DNA from: Brachybacterium sp. P6-10-X1
GTDB taxonomy: Bacteria > Actinomycetota > Actinomycetes > Actinomycetales > Dermabacteraceae
Assembly: GCF_001969445.1 (NCBI RefSeq)
Contig: NZ_CP017297.1
Coordinates: 4,216,001 to 4,280,000, forward strand
Reading direction: 5' to 3'
DNA: 64,000 nt
The position numbers and the translations under genes were made by a program. The number at the start of each line of letters is the position of its first letter. Positions within the stretch are counted from its first letter, which is position 1. This document shows positions 50,880 to 59,471 of the stretch, one piece after another. Under the pieces are notes generated by a model, which worked only from the letters and a program-made list of their open reading frames with translations, was not told where the DNA came from and ran no database searches.

Positions 50880-51123
50880 CCAGGCATCCTCCCCGGCGGC
50901 GGCAGCCCTGACCCGGGCAGGGCCGTCGCGGTGGACGCAGGGGTGTTGGGGAGGACGGTCGACCTCGCGCATCGCGCTCCTCGACCAACCCCCATCCCCG
51001 TGCGCCCCGGCCCCGCACCCGACTCACGTTCGCCTCCCGCCCCGTCCCCGCCCGGCCCGCCCGGCACCCGTTCCCGTCCCTCGCCCCGCCCGTTCTCCGT
51101 CCGGTCCTGTCGTCGGGCCGATG

Positions 51124-51278
51124 CGCATCCACTGGCGGAATGCGAGCAAGGTGCCGCGTATAGGGCGGTATAGGGCGGTGCGTGCACGTAAGGCGCCCGT
51201 GGATGCGAGAGCGCGCCGGCGCACCGTATCCGGCGTGACGCATCCAGCACCGGGGGATGCGTCGACGTCGGCTAGACT
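51124..51278 (+). promoter_or_regulatory. rpsB promoter region with four GGATGCG elements
   Basis: TAGACT at 51273-51278 is the -10, giving a leader of about 230 nt to the rpsB ATG. Upstream, GGATGCG occurs at 51201-51207 and 51255-51261 on this strand and as CGCATCC at 51124-51130 and 51239-51245; the last copy overlaps the -35 area. The leader (51285-51513) contains GC-rich inverted segments that could fold but matches no leader family I can name. 50880-51123 shows no further signal. Confidence 0.45.
51159..51178. repeat. Tandem direct repeat TATAGGGCGG x2
   Basis: Two perfect 10-bp copies (51159-51168, 51169-51178), AT-rich for this genome, 95 bp upstream of the rpsB -10. May be a binding site or the -10 of an additional promoter (TATAGG). 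Confidence 0.5.
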
Positions 51279-51513
51279 CTCCCCAGCATCCGGTCCGTCC
51301 GGATGACTTCGCGTGCCCATCAGGGCTCGTCGGCCCTCGGTCCTCGGCCGCATCGCACCTCGGTGCGAGCATCGTCGGGGCGGCCGGCACCCGGGCACCA
51401 GGCCCCGCACCGACCGGTGTCGGGGGAGAACTGAGAGAACAGGTCCTGCGCGATGACCACGGACGCCTCCGGGCGAGTCGTGTGAGCCCAGGCCCAGAAC
51501 AGAGGACACCACC

Positions 51514-52500
51514 ATGGCAGTCGTCACCATGCGCCAGCTCCTGGAGAGCGGCGTCCACTTCGGTCACCAGACCCGCCGCTGGAACCCGAAGGTCCGTCGC
51601 TTCATCTTCACGGAGCGCAACGGCATCTACATCGTCGACCTCATGCAGACCCTGTCGTACATCGACAAGGCCTTCGACTTCGTCAAGCAGACGGTCGCCC
51701 ACGGCGGCACCATCCTGTTCGTCGGCACCAAGAAGCAGGCTCAGGAGTCCATCCAGGAGCAGGCCACCCGCGTGGGCATGCCCTACGTGAACCAGCGCTG
51801 GCTGGGCGGCATGCTCACCAACCTGCAGACGGTCTCCGCGCGCGTGAACCGTCTCAAGGAGCTCGAGCAGATCGACTTCGAGGATGTGGCCTCCTCCGGC
51901 CGCACCAAGAAGGAGCTGCTGATGATGCGCCGCGAGAAGGACAAGCTCGAGCGCACCCTGGGCGGTATCCGCGACATGCCCAAGGCCCCGTCGGCCGTGT
52001 GGATCGTGGACACCAACAAGGAGCACCTGGCCGTCGACGAGGCGCAGAAGCTGAGCATCCCCGTCGTCGCGATCCTGGACACCAACTGCGACCCCGACGA
52101 GATCACCTACCCGATCCCCGGCAACGATGACGCGATCCGCTCCGTCACCCTGCTGACGCGGGTCGTGGCCGACGCCGTCGCCGCCGGCCTGCAGGAGCGT
52201 CACGCCAAGGCATCCGGTGCCGACGGGGGCGAGAAGAACGTCTCCGCCGTCGCCGCCGAGCCGCTGGCCGAGTGGGAGCAGGAGCTGCTGAAGCAGTCCG
52301 AGGTCCAGCAGCAGGACGCACCCGCCGAGGAGTCGGTCGCCGCCGAGGCCACCGAGGCCGCACAGGCAGCGGACGAGTCGGCGGCCCCCGCGGCCGCTGA
52401 GGTTCCCGGCAGCTCTGCCCCGGCCGAGAACGCGCCGGCCGCCGCCGAGGCGAAGGCCGCCGAGTCCGCCGAGGCCGACGAGCCCACCTCCGCCGAGTGA
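51514..52500 (+). CDS. rpsB: 30S ribosomal protein uS2
   Basis: 328 aa. [63 protein letters not shown] and [21 protein letters not shown] are diagnostic. After about residue 230 the protein has an Ala/Glu/Ser-rich extension of nearly 100 residues, long even for actinobacteria. Preceded by a long leader. Confidence 0.97.
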   Translation: MAVVTMRQLLESGVHFGHQTRRWNPKVRRFIFTERNGIYIVDLMQTLSYIDKAFDFVKQTVAHGGTILFVGTKKQAQESIQEQATRVGMPYVNQRWLGGMLTNLQTVSARVNRLKELEQIDFEDVASSGRTKKELLMMRREKDKLERTLGGIRDMPKAPSAVWIVDTNKEHLAVDEAQKLSIPVVAILDTNCDPDEITYPIPGNDDAIRSVTLLTRVVADAVAAGLQERHAKASGADGGEKNVSAVAAEPLAEWEQELLKQSEVQQQDAPAEESVAAEATEAAQAADESAAPAAAEVPGSSAPAENAPAAAEAKAAESAEADEPTSAE

Positions 52501-52504
52501 TCGT

Positions 52505-52541
52505 CCGGAACCGGACGGGCCCTGGGCCCGCCCGGTTCCGG
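52505..52541 (+). terminator. Intergenic hairpin between rpsB and tsf
   Basis: Perfect 10-bp outer stem CCGGAACCGG/CCGGTTCCGG (52505-52514 with 52532-52541), one mismatch, then a 6-bp inner stem, with only TTT shortly after. Likely a partial terminator or RNA-processing site that lowers tsf relative to rpsB. Confidence 0.6.
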
Positions 52542-52587
52542 CACGTTTCGCCTGACCCGACACTTCACGTCCCCGAGGGAGACATAC

Positions 52588-53412
52588 ATGGCCAATTACA
52601 CGGCAGCAGACATCAAGGAGATCCGGGAGATCACCGGCGCGGGAATGCTCGACGTCAAGAAGGCCCTCGACGAGGCCGACGGCGAGAAGGCCAAGGCCAT
52701 CGAGGTCATCCGCGTCAAGGGCCTCAAGGGCATCGCCAAGCGTGAGGCGCGCACCGCCTCCGAGGGCCTCATCGCCGTCGACATCCGCGACAGCGAAGGC
52801 GGCCGGACCGGCACCCTCGTGGAGCTCAACTGCGAGACCGACTTCGTGGCCAAGAACGACAAGTTCGTCGCCCTGGGCGACGAGGCCGTGGCCGCGGCGG
52901 TCGACTCCGGCGCCGAGCAGCCCGAGGATCTCTCCGAGACCGCTTTCGGCGAGGCTCTGACCAACGCGGGCGCCACCATGGGCGAGAAGATCCTGGTGCG
53001 CCGCATCGGCCGCGTCTCCGGTGAGGCGATCACCTCCTACATGCACCGCACCAACAAGGACCTGCCCCCGCAGGTCGGTGTGCTGGTCGCCTCCGATGCG
53101 GCCGGTGCCGAGGTCGCGCGCGACGTCGCGATGCACATCGCCGCGTTCTCCCCGGCCTACCTCACGCGCGAGGAGGTCCCCGAGGAGATCGTCGCCAACG
53201 AGCGCCGGATCGCTCAGGAGACCGCCGAGAACGAGAACAAGCCCGAGAAGGCGATCCCGAAGATCGTCGAGGGCCGTCTGAACGGTTACTACAAGGAGAA
53301 CGTCCTGCTCGACCAGGCGTTCGCCAAGGACCCGAAGCAGAGCGTCGGTGCGGTCGTCGAGGCCGCCGGAGGCTCCCTGAGCGGATTCGTCCGCTTCCGC
53401 GTCGGCGGCTGA
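52588..53412 (+). CDS. tsf: Elongation factor Ts
   Basis: 274 aa nucleotide exchange factor for EF-Tu. N-terminal UBA-like domain ([24 protein letters not shown]), [10 protein letters not shown] signature ([18 protein letters not shown]), [17 protein letters not shown] and the C-terminal [11 protein letters not shown] follows GAGGGAGA. Confidence 0.98.
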   Translation: MANYTAADIKEIREITGAGMLDVKKALDEADGEKAKAIEVIRVKGLKGIAKREARTASEGLIAVDIRDSEGGRTGTLVELNCETDFVAKNDKFVALGDEAVAAAVDSGAEQPEDLSETAFGEALTNAGATMGEKILVRRIGRVSGEAITSYMHRTNKDLPPQVGVLVASDAAGAEVARDVAMHIAAFSPAYLTREEVPEEIVANERRIAQETAENENKPEKAIPKIVEGRLNGYYKENVLLDQAFAKDPKQSVGAVVEAAGGSLSGFVRFRVGG

Positions 53413-53480
53413 GACCGCCTCGGGGAGCCGGACCTCCCGGCCCGGCGCCCCCGGCCCCGCGTGAGCGTGGCCACCGACCC

Positions 53481-53509
53481 GCGGCCCCGCACCATCGGTG
53501 CGGGGCCGC
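53481..53509 (+). terminator. Strong hairpin terminator after tsf
   Basis: Perfect 13-bp GC stem (53481-53493 with 53497-53509), ATC loop, no T-run; the common actinobacterial I-shaped type. It ends the rpsB-tsf transcript; a new -10 for pyrH follows at once. Confidence 0.75.
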
Positions 53510-53514
53510 GCCGG

Positions 53515-53520
53515 TATCAT
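53515..53520 (+). promoter_or_regulatory. -10 element of pyrH
   Basis: TATCAT directly after the tsf terminator, about 30 bp before the pyrH ATG; GGAAGGA is the ribosome site. Confidence 0.5.
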
Positions 53521-53549
53521 CGCCGAGGACCCAGTGCGGAAGGACCCTC

Positions 53550-54305
53550 ATGACCCAGACGTTCACGTCGCCCATCCCTGTTCTCCCCCGGAAGCAGGAC
53601 GGACGCCGAGTCCTCCTGAAGCTGTCCGGCGAAGCCTTCGGGGGAGGTGCCGTCGGGGTCGATCCCGACGTGGTCTCCCGCATCGCGGCGGAGATCGCCG
53701 AAGGGGTGGCCGAGGGCGTCGAGTGCGCCATCGTCGTCGGCGGCGGCAACTTCTTCCGCGGCGCCGAGCTGTCCCAGCGCGGCATGGACCGTCGGCGTGC
53801 CGATTACATGGGGATGCTCGGCACCGTCATGAACTGCCTGGCGCTGCAGGACTTCCTCGAGCAGCGCGGGGTCTCCACCCGTGTGCAGACCGCCATCGAG
53901 ATGGGACAGGTCGCCGAGCCCTACATCCCGCTGCGCGCCGTGCGGCACCTGGAGAAGGGTCGCGTGGTCATCTTCGGCGCCGGTGCCGGCATGCCCTACT
54001 TCTCGACGGACACCGTCGCGGTCCAGCGCGCTCTGGAGATCGGCTGCGAAGAGGTCCTGATGGGCAAGAACGGGGTCGACGGCGTCTACGACGCGGATCC
54101 ACGCACCCACCCCGACGCCGTGAAGCTGGACCACGTGACCTACAACGACGCCCTCCAGCGCGGTCTCAAGGTGGTCGACTCCACCGCTTTCAGCCTGTGC
54201 ATGGACAATGCGCAGCAGATGATGGTGTTCGGCCTCGACGCGCCCGGCAACATCACCCGGGCCATGCGCGGCGACCGGATCGGCACGGTCGTCACGCACG
54301 ACTGA
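53550..54305 (+). CDS. pyrH: Uridylate kinase
   Basis: 251 aa hexameric UMP kinase. [73 protein letters not shown] and [18 protein letters not shown] are all standard. Normal length. Confidence 0.97.
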   Translation: MTQTFTSPIPVLPRKQDGRRVLLKLSGEAFGGGAVGVDPDVVSRIAAEIAEGVAEGVECAIVVGGGNFFRGAELSQRGMDRRRADYMGMLGTVMNCLALQDFLEQRGVSTRVQTAIEMGQVAEPYIPLRAVRHLEKGRVVIFGAGAGMPYFSTDTVAVQRALEIGCEEVLMGKNGVDGVYDADPRTHPDAVKLDHVTYNDALQRGLKVVDSTAFSLCMDNAQQMMVFGLDAPGNITRAMRGDRIGTVVTHD

Positions 54306-54445
54306 CCGTCCCTCGGTCCGACGCCGTCGGCCGACATCGCCGCCCGGCGCCGTCGGTCGGCCCCGGACCTGCCCCGCGCCCGCCCGCACCGGCTTGACGG
54401 TGCGGGACAATGGACCCACCACACCCCGAGAATCGAGGAGCAGTC

Positions 54446-55012
54446 GTGAGCGACGACCCCGCCAGCATCCTGAAGGACGCCAAGGCCAAGATGTCCAAGT
54501 CCGTCGAGGTCACCAAGGAGGAGTTCACCGCCATCCGCACGGGACGGGCCTCCGCCGCGATGTTCCAGGGCATCACGGTCGAGTACTACGGTGCGCCGAC
54601 GCCGCTGAACCAGCTCGCCTCGCTCCAGTTCCCCGAGGCGCGCACGGTCATCGTCACCCCGTACGACAAGTCCGCCATGGCGCAGGTGGAGTCCGCGCTC
54701 CGGGACTCCGACCTGGGCGTGAACCCGACCAACAACGGCGACACCCTCCGCGTGGTCCTGCCCGCGCTGACGGAGGAGCGTCGCCGGGACTACGTCAAGC
54801 TCGCCAAGAGCAAGGCCGAAGAAGGCCACGTCGCGGTGCGTGGCTCCCGCGGCAACGCGAAGAAGGCGCTCGAGAAGCTGGTCAAGGACGGCGAGATCGG
54901 CGAGGACGAGGGCTCCCGCGCGGAGAAGGAGCTGGAGTCGCTGACCAGGACGGCCAACGAGCAGATCGATGAGGCCCTGGCCCTCAAGGAGACCGAGCTC
55001 GAGACGTTCTGA
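54446..55012 (+). CDS. frr: Ribosome recycling factor
   Basis: 188 aa. The GTG at 54446 with GAGGAG upstream gives the usual length. Landmarks: EEFTAIRTGRASAAMFQGI, VEYYGAPTPLNQLAS, NNGDTLRVVLPALTEERRRD and VRGSRGNAKKALEKL. A GACAAT hexamer at 54406-54411 may be its own -10, so it need not depend on pyrH transcription. Confidence 0.96.
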   Translation: MSDDPASILKDAKAKMSKSVEVTKEEFTAIRTGRASAAMFQGITVEYYGAPTPLNQLASLQFPEARTVIVTPYDKSAMAQVESALRDSDLGVNPTNNGDTLRVVLPALTEERRRDYVKLAKSKAEEGHVAVRGSRGNAKKALEKLVKDGEIGEDEGSRAEKELESLTRTANEQIDEALALKETELETF

Positions 55013-55040
55013 CCTCTCGGCCGACTCCTGACCGCGCCCC

Positions 55041-55940
55041 GTGAGTATCGCCCCGGACTCCCCGCCGTCGACGACCGCCTCGACCCCCGTCGAGGCGGTC
55101 GTCGACGCGGGTGCGCCGGCGCACGCCAAGCGACGGGGCCCGGGCCGCAACCTCCCGGCGGCCATCGCCGTGGGAGCGGGCCTGGGCGGCGTGGTGCTGT
55201 GCACGCTGTTCCTGCTCCCGCAGGCGTTCCCCGTGCTGGTGGCCGTCGTGATGGTGCTGGCGGTGCTCGAGCTCACCCGGGCGCTGGCCCAGGGCGGCCT
55301 GGAGGTGCCGCCCGTCCCGCTCCTGGTCGGCGTGATCGGCATGGCCGTCTCGACGGTCGTCTTCGACACGGAGGGCCTGCTGGTGGCCACCGCCGTCGCC
55401 GTCTGCGTGCTGATCCTGTGGCGGGTCTCCGAATCCATGGGGCTGACTGCTCTGCGGGACGTCGCCGGGGGCGTGTTCTGCCTGGCCTGGGTGGCGTTCC
55501 TGGGATGCTTCACCCTGCTGCTGTTCGGGCTCGAGCAGGGGCCGATGCTGGTGCTGCTGGCGGTGCTCGGCTCCGTCGGCAATGACATCGGCGGCTACGT
55601 GGCCGGGGTGCTGTTCGGCTCCCACCCGATGGCACCGGGGATCAGCCCCAAGAAGAGCTGGGAAGGGTTCGCCGGTTCCCTGATCATGGGCGTCGCCGCC
55701 GTCACCACCGTGGGCGTGCTCGCCCTCGACCTGCCCTGGTGGATCGGCGTGCTCCTCGGCGTGGTCCTCGTGATCGTCTCCACCTGCGGCGACCTGTCCG
55801 AATCGCTCCTGAAGCGGGACCTCGGGATCAAGGACATGGGTCATCTGCTCCCGGGCCACGGCGGAGTGCTCGACCGAGTGGACTCGATCCTGATCGCCGC
55901 GCCCACCACCTACATCATGCTGGAGGTCCTGCTGCCATGA
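55041..55940 (+). CDS. cdsA: Phosphatidate cytidylyltransferase
   Basis: 299 aa, eight or so membrane helices after a hydrophilic 35-residue N-tail. Makes CDP-diacylglycerol for phospholipids. Signature from SPKKSWEGFAGS through GDLSESLLKRDLGIKDMG to HLLPGHGGVLDRVDS near the C-terminus. Start GTG 55041; its stop overlaps rlmN (ATGA). Confidence 0.95.
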   Translation: MSIAPDSPPSTTASTPVEAVVDAGAPAHAKRRGPGRNLPAAIAVGAGLGGVVLCTLFLLPQAFPVLVAVVMVLAVLELTRALAQGGLEVPPVPLLVGVIGMAVSTVVFDTEGLLVATAVAVCVLILWRVSESMGLTALRDVAGGVFCLAWVAFLGCFTLLLFGLEQGPMLVLLAVLGSVGNDIGGYVAGVLFGSHPMAPGISPKKSWEGFAGSLIMGVAAVTTVGVLALDLPWWIGVLLGVVLVIVSTCGDLSESLLKRDLGIKDMGHLLPGHGGVLDRVDSILIAAPTTYIMLEVLLP

Positions 55941-57259
55941 ACCACCCTGCCGACCGCCCCGCCGGCCGCTCCTCGTCCTCCGGCCCCGCCGGCCGCGCGG
56001 AGAGGACCGCTCCCGCCACCCGGGCGGAGCTGCCCGATCTCTCCCGGGAGGCCGTACCCGGCGAGAAGGTCGCCCTCGCCCCCGGCCAGCTGCAGCTGCG
56101 CCCGGCCCGGCGCGGCAAGCCGCCGGCGCATCTGGCGGACCTCACCCTGGACGAGCGGATCGCCGCGGTCGAGGAGATGGGTCTGCCGGGGTACCGCGCC
56201 AAGCAGCTGTCCGTGCACTACTTCGAGCACTTCACCACGGACCCCGAGGATCTCACCGACCTGCCGAAGGACCGTCGGCAGGAGCTCACGGACCGCTTCT
56301 TCCCGCCGCTGCTGAGCATCGTCTCCCGGCAGTCCGCGGACCACGGCGCGACCCAGAAGTTCCTGTGGAAGCTGTTCGACGGCCCGATGGTCGAGTCGGT
56401 GCTGATGCGCTACAGCGACCGCGTCACCCTGTGCATCTCCTCCGAAGCCGGCTGCGGCATGAACTGTCCCTTCTGCGCCACCGGGCAGATGGGCCTGACC
56501 CGCAACCTCTCGGCCGCCGAGATCCTCGAGCAGGTCCGCATCGCCAATAAGCTGCTGGCCGACGGCGAGCTGCCCGGTGGCCCCGGTCGCGTCTCCAACG
56601 TCGTGTTCATGGGGATGGGCGAGCCGCTGGCGAACTACCGGCCCGTGGCCACCGTGTGCAAGCGGCTGAACGCCCCCGCGCCCGAGGGCTTCGGCATGGG
56701 CGCCCGCCACATCACCGTCTCGACGGTGGGGCTGGCCGCCGCCGTGCGCAAGCTGACCGCCGAGAGGATCCCGGTCACCCTCGCGGTCTCCCTGCACGCC
56801 CCCGACGACGCGCTGCGCAACGAGCTGGTGCCGATCAACACCCGCTTCGACATCGACGAGATCCTCGACGCGGCTTGGGAGTACTTCGAGGCGACCGGCC
56901 GCCGCGTGAGCATCGAGTACGCCCTGATCCGCGACATCAACGACCAGGCGCATCGGGCCCAGCTGCTCGCCGACCGTCTGATCGCCAAGGGTGGGGCCCA
57001 CTGGATCCACGTCAACCCGATCCCGCTGAACCCGGTCAAGGGCTCGAAGTGGACCGCGTCGGACCCCTTCGTCGAGAAGCAGTTCGTCCGGACGCTGCGC
57101 GATGCCGGCATCTCCGCGACCATCCGCGACACCCGCGGCTCCGACATCGACGGCGCCTGCGGCCAGCTCGCGGCCGAGGTCATCGAGACCGATGAGCACC
57201 GCGAGGACCGCGAGGCGCGGATCGCGCGCGTCGAGGCCGTCGCCGGAGCGGTCGACTGA
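55937..57259 (+). CDS. rlmN: 23S rRNA (A2503)/tRNA (A37) C2-methyltransferase RlmN
   Basis: 440 aa radical-SAM enzyme. Cluster CGMNCPFCATG (Cys173, 177, 180), FMGMGEPLANY, ITVSTVGLAAAVRKL, AVSLHAPDDALRNELVPIN and the C-terminal Cys in DIDGACGQL. The N-terminal about 85 residues are a Pro/Arg/Ser-rich extension. Start overlaps the cdsA stop. Confidence 0.96.
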   Translation: MNHPADRPAGRSSSSGPAGRAERTAPATRAELPDLSREAVPGEKVALAPGQLQLRPARRGKPPAHLADLTLDERIAAVEEMGLPGYRAKQLSVHYFEHFTTDPEDLTDLPKDRRQELTDRFFPPLLSIVSRQSADHGATQKFLWKLFDGPMVESVLMRYSDRVTLCISSEAGCGMNCPFCATGQMGLTRNLSAAEILEQVRIANKLLADGELPGGPGRVSNVVFMGMGEPLANYRPVATVCKRLNAPAPEGFGMGARHITVSTVGLAAAVRKLTAERIPVTLAVSLHAPDDALRNELVPINTRFDIDEILDAAWEYFEATGRRVSIEYALIRDINDQAHRAQLLADRLIAKGGAHWIHVNPIPLNPVKGSKWTASDPFVEKQFVRTLRDAGISATIRDTRGSDIDGACGQLAAEVIETDEHREDREARIARVEAVAGAVD

Positions 57260-57314
57260 TGGTGCCGTCCGCCTCCCCGACCCCCGCCTCCCCGAACCCC
57301 GCCTCCCACCCCGC

Positions 57315-57320
57315 TACAGT
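57315..57320 (+). promoter_or_regulatory. -10 element of the DivI1A-repeat gene
   Basis: TACAGT about 33 bp before the GTG; AGGAAGGA lies between as ribosome site. Confidence 0.45.
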
Positions 57321-57353
57321 GGGACCCCGACAGCACCGAGGAAGGATCCACTG

Positions 57354-57902
57354 GTGAGCACATCGTTCGAGCGCGTCTCTCGCTTCAGCGTCGGATACGA
57401 CATGCGCGAGGTCGACGACTTCCTCGCGCGCGCCCGCACCTCCTATGAGGGGCGCGACCCCGAATTCTCCGGGGCGGACATCACGTCGGCCAGCTTCGGG
57501 ACCGAGCGCGGGGGCTATGACATGCGGGTGGTCGACGAGGCGCTGGACCGCCTCTCCGACGCCTTCGCCCTGCAGGCCCGGGACGACGCCATCGCGTCGA
57601 CGGGCGAGGATGTCTGGGTCGCCCAGCTCACCGAGCGCGCCGAGAGCCTCAAGGAGCGCCTCGAGCGTCCCGCCGGGGACCGATTCGCCCCGGCCTCGCA
57701 GGGAGAGCCGTCCTACGACAAGGCCGACGTCGACGCGCTGTGCGATCAGCTGGTCGCCTACTTCACGGACGGGCTGCCGATGAGCGTCGACGATGTGCGG
57801 CGCTCCGCCTTCCGGCGCCGTCGCGGGGCCGAGGGCTACCGCGAGGCCGTGGTCGACGTCTACCTGGACCACGTCGCGGACGTGATGGCCTCCGTGCCGT
57901 GA
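57354..57902 (+). CDS. DivI1A-repeat (DivIVA-like) protein
   Basis: 182 aa. At least three copies of the short DivIVA N-terminal motif: GYDMREVDDFLARAR, GYDMRVVDEALDRL and SYDKADVDALCDQL, with a fourth, degenerate one at GYREAVVDVYLDHV. No long coiled coil follows, unlike true DivIVA/Wag31. Probably a membrane-curvature or cell-pole associated protein, but its role is unknown. GTG chosen from the ribosome site. It occupies the place before rip where many actinobacteria carry dxr. Confidence 0.75.
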   Translation: MSTSFERVSRFSVGYDMREVDDFLARARTSYEGRDPEFSGADITSASFGTERGGYDMRVVDEALDRLSDAFALQARDDAIASTGEDVWVAQLTERAESLKERLERPAGDRFAPASQGEPSYDKADVDALCDQLVAYFTDGLPMSVDDVRRSAFRRRRGAEGYREAVVDVYLDHVADVMASVP

Positions 57903-57939
57903 TCGACGCCGACGCCGTCGTCGGCGACGGGTCGGCGCG

Positions 57940-59289
57940 ATGAGCGCGGCCCTGTTCGTCCTCGGCGTCCTGGTCGTGGCCGCGGGCCTGGCGGTCTCGA
58001 TCGCCCTGCACGAGATCGGGCACCTGGTCCCGGCGAAGCTCTTCGGCGTCCGGGTCACCCAGTACATGATCGGCTTCGGACCGACGGTCTGGTCCCGCAC
58101 GCGGGGGGAGACCGAGTACGGCGTCAAGGCCTTCCCCCTCGGCGGCTACATCCGCATGATCGGCATGTTCCCGCCGCACCGGGGCGAGCCCGAGGGCACC
58201 ATCCGTGAGGATTCCACCGGTCTGCTCCAGCAGATGACCGAGATGTCCGAGGACGCCAAGGCCTACGAGTCCTCGCAGTACGGTGCCGAGGACGCGCATC
58301 GCACCTTCGTGGCGCTGTCGGTGCCCAAGAAGCTCGTCGTGATGCTCGGCGGCCCGACGATGAACCTGCTGATCTCCCTGGTGCTGATGACGGTGATGGT
58401 CAGCGGCATCGGGATGCCGGCGGTGACCCCGACGGTGCAGGCGGTCTCCGAGTGCGTGCTGCCGGCCGGGGCTCCCGCCGACGCGAGCTGCGAGGGGGAG
58501 CGGCCCCCCCCCGCGCTCGCCGCCGGGATCCGGCCGGGGGACACCCTGCGGTCCATCGACGGCCACGAGATCAGCACCTGGTCCGATGTGACCACCGCGA
58601 TCCGTGCCAGCGGCGACCGCACCGTTCCCGTCGTCGTCGAGCGCGACGGCGAGACGCTGCGGCTTCAGGCGACCCCGATCGTCGACGCCCGTCCGGTGCT
58701 CGACGAGGACGGGGCCGTCGTCCGCGATGCCGAGGGCGACCTGGTCACCGAGCAGGTCGGCTTCCTCGGGGTCTCGGGCACGCCCGACCTGGTGCCCCGG
58801 TCCCCGGCCGTCGTGCCGGAGCTGGCCTGGACCACCTTCTCGCGGACCGGCGAGCTGGTCCTCACCCTGCCCGTGCGGCTGTACGAGGTCGGCCAGGCCG
58901 CGTTCGGCAGCGCCGAGCGCGACCCGAACGGTCCGCTCGGCGTGGTCGGCGTCTCGCGCCTGGCCGGGGAGGTCGCCGCCGCCGATCAGCCCGGATTCGA
59001 GCTGCGCGAGAAGGTCGGCACCATGATCTCGATGCTGGCCTCGCTGAACATGGCGCTGTTCGTGTTCAACCTGGTGCCGCTGCTGCCCCTGGACGGCGGC
59101 CATGTGGCCGGAGCGCTGGTCGAGGGGGTGCGACGGTTCCTGGCCCGTCTGCGCGGGAGAGCGGATCCGGGTCCGGTGGACATGTCGCGCCTGCTGCCGC
59201 TGACCAATGCGGTCGCGATCGTCTTCGTGCTGATGACGGTGCTGCTGCTGTACGCCGACATCGTCGAACCCATCACGCTGTTCCCCTGA
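57940..59289 (+). CDS. Site-2 zinc metalloprotease (RseP/Rip1 family)
   Basis: 449 aa M50 intramembrane protease. Zinc-binding HEIGH (His24-Glu25-His28) in the first TM helix, a PDZ domain around AAGIRPGDTLRSIDGHEIS, LGGPTMNLLIS, and the third zinc ligand in LVPLLPLDGGHV (Asp385). Cleaves membrane-bound anti-sigma factors in relatives. Only 37 bp from the previous gene; the neighbouring dxr and ispG of other actinobacteria are absent. Confidence 0.94.
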   Translation: MSAALFVLGVLVVAAGLAVSIALHEIGHLVPAKLFGVRVTQYMIGFGPTVWSRTRGETEYGVKAFPLGGYIRMIGMFPPHRGEPEGTIREDSTGLLQQMTEMSEDAKAYESSQYGAEDAHRTFVALSVPKKLVVMLGGPTMNLLISLVLMTVMVSGIGMPAVTPTVQAVSECVLPAGAPADASCEGERPPPALAAGIRPGDTLRSIDGHEISTWSDVTTAIRASGDRTVPVVVERDGETLRLQATPIVDARPVLDEDGAVVRDAEGDLVTEQVGFLGVSGTPDLVPRSPAVVPELAWTTFSRTGELVLTLPVRLYEVGQAAFGSAERDPNGPLGVVGVSRLAGEVAAADQPGFELREKVGTMISMLASLNMALFVFNLVPLLPLDGGHVAGALVEGVRRFLARLRGRADPGPVDMSRLLPLTNAVAIVFVLMTVLLLYADIVEPITLFP

Positions 59290-59327
59290 CCTCCGCCGGC
59301 ATGAGCACATCGCCAGGACGAGACGGC

Positions 59328-59333
59328 CATAAT
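59328..59333 (+). promoter_or_regulatory. -10 element of the ispG-like remnant, leaderless spacing
   Basis: CATAAT (five of six consensus bases), GGGGAC (6 nt), then GTG 59340. Confidence 0.5.
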
Positions 59334-59339
59334 GGGGAC

Positions 59340-59465
59340 GTGACTTCCGTGAGCCCGGGCATCCCCGCCGCGCCGACGGCGCTGCCGGCGGCCCCGTGCC
59401 CCGCGGCCGACCCGGAGGGCGAGGTGGTCGTCTCTCACGGTGCCGTCTCGGTCTCGGCAGGCTGA
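59340..59465 (+). pseudogene. Putative internal-deletion remnant of ispG (41 codons)
   Basis: A 41-codon ORF between rip and the GNAT gene, exactly where ispG (4-hydroxy-3-methylbut-2-enyl diphosphate synthase) lies in many actinobacteria. The N-terminus VTSVSPGIPAAP resembles IspG N-termini of the type MTSVSLGMPAAP; the C-terminus, GEVVVSHGAVSVSAG, resembles the IspG tail ending in GxPxVSVAG. All of the catalytic barrel and the cluster Cys are missing. The promoter and reading frame are intact, so it could still be expressed. The match is from memory of the family, so it is a hypothesis; alternatively it is an unrelated small protein. Confidence 0.5.
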
Positions 59466-59471
59466 GGGGCG

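Noticed and set aside
54394-54411. TTGACG and GACAAT before frr as a -35/-10 pair
   Set aside because: Only 6 bp apart; GACAAT alone may be a -10 but TTGACG cannot be its -35.
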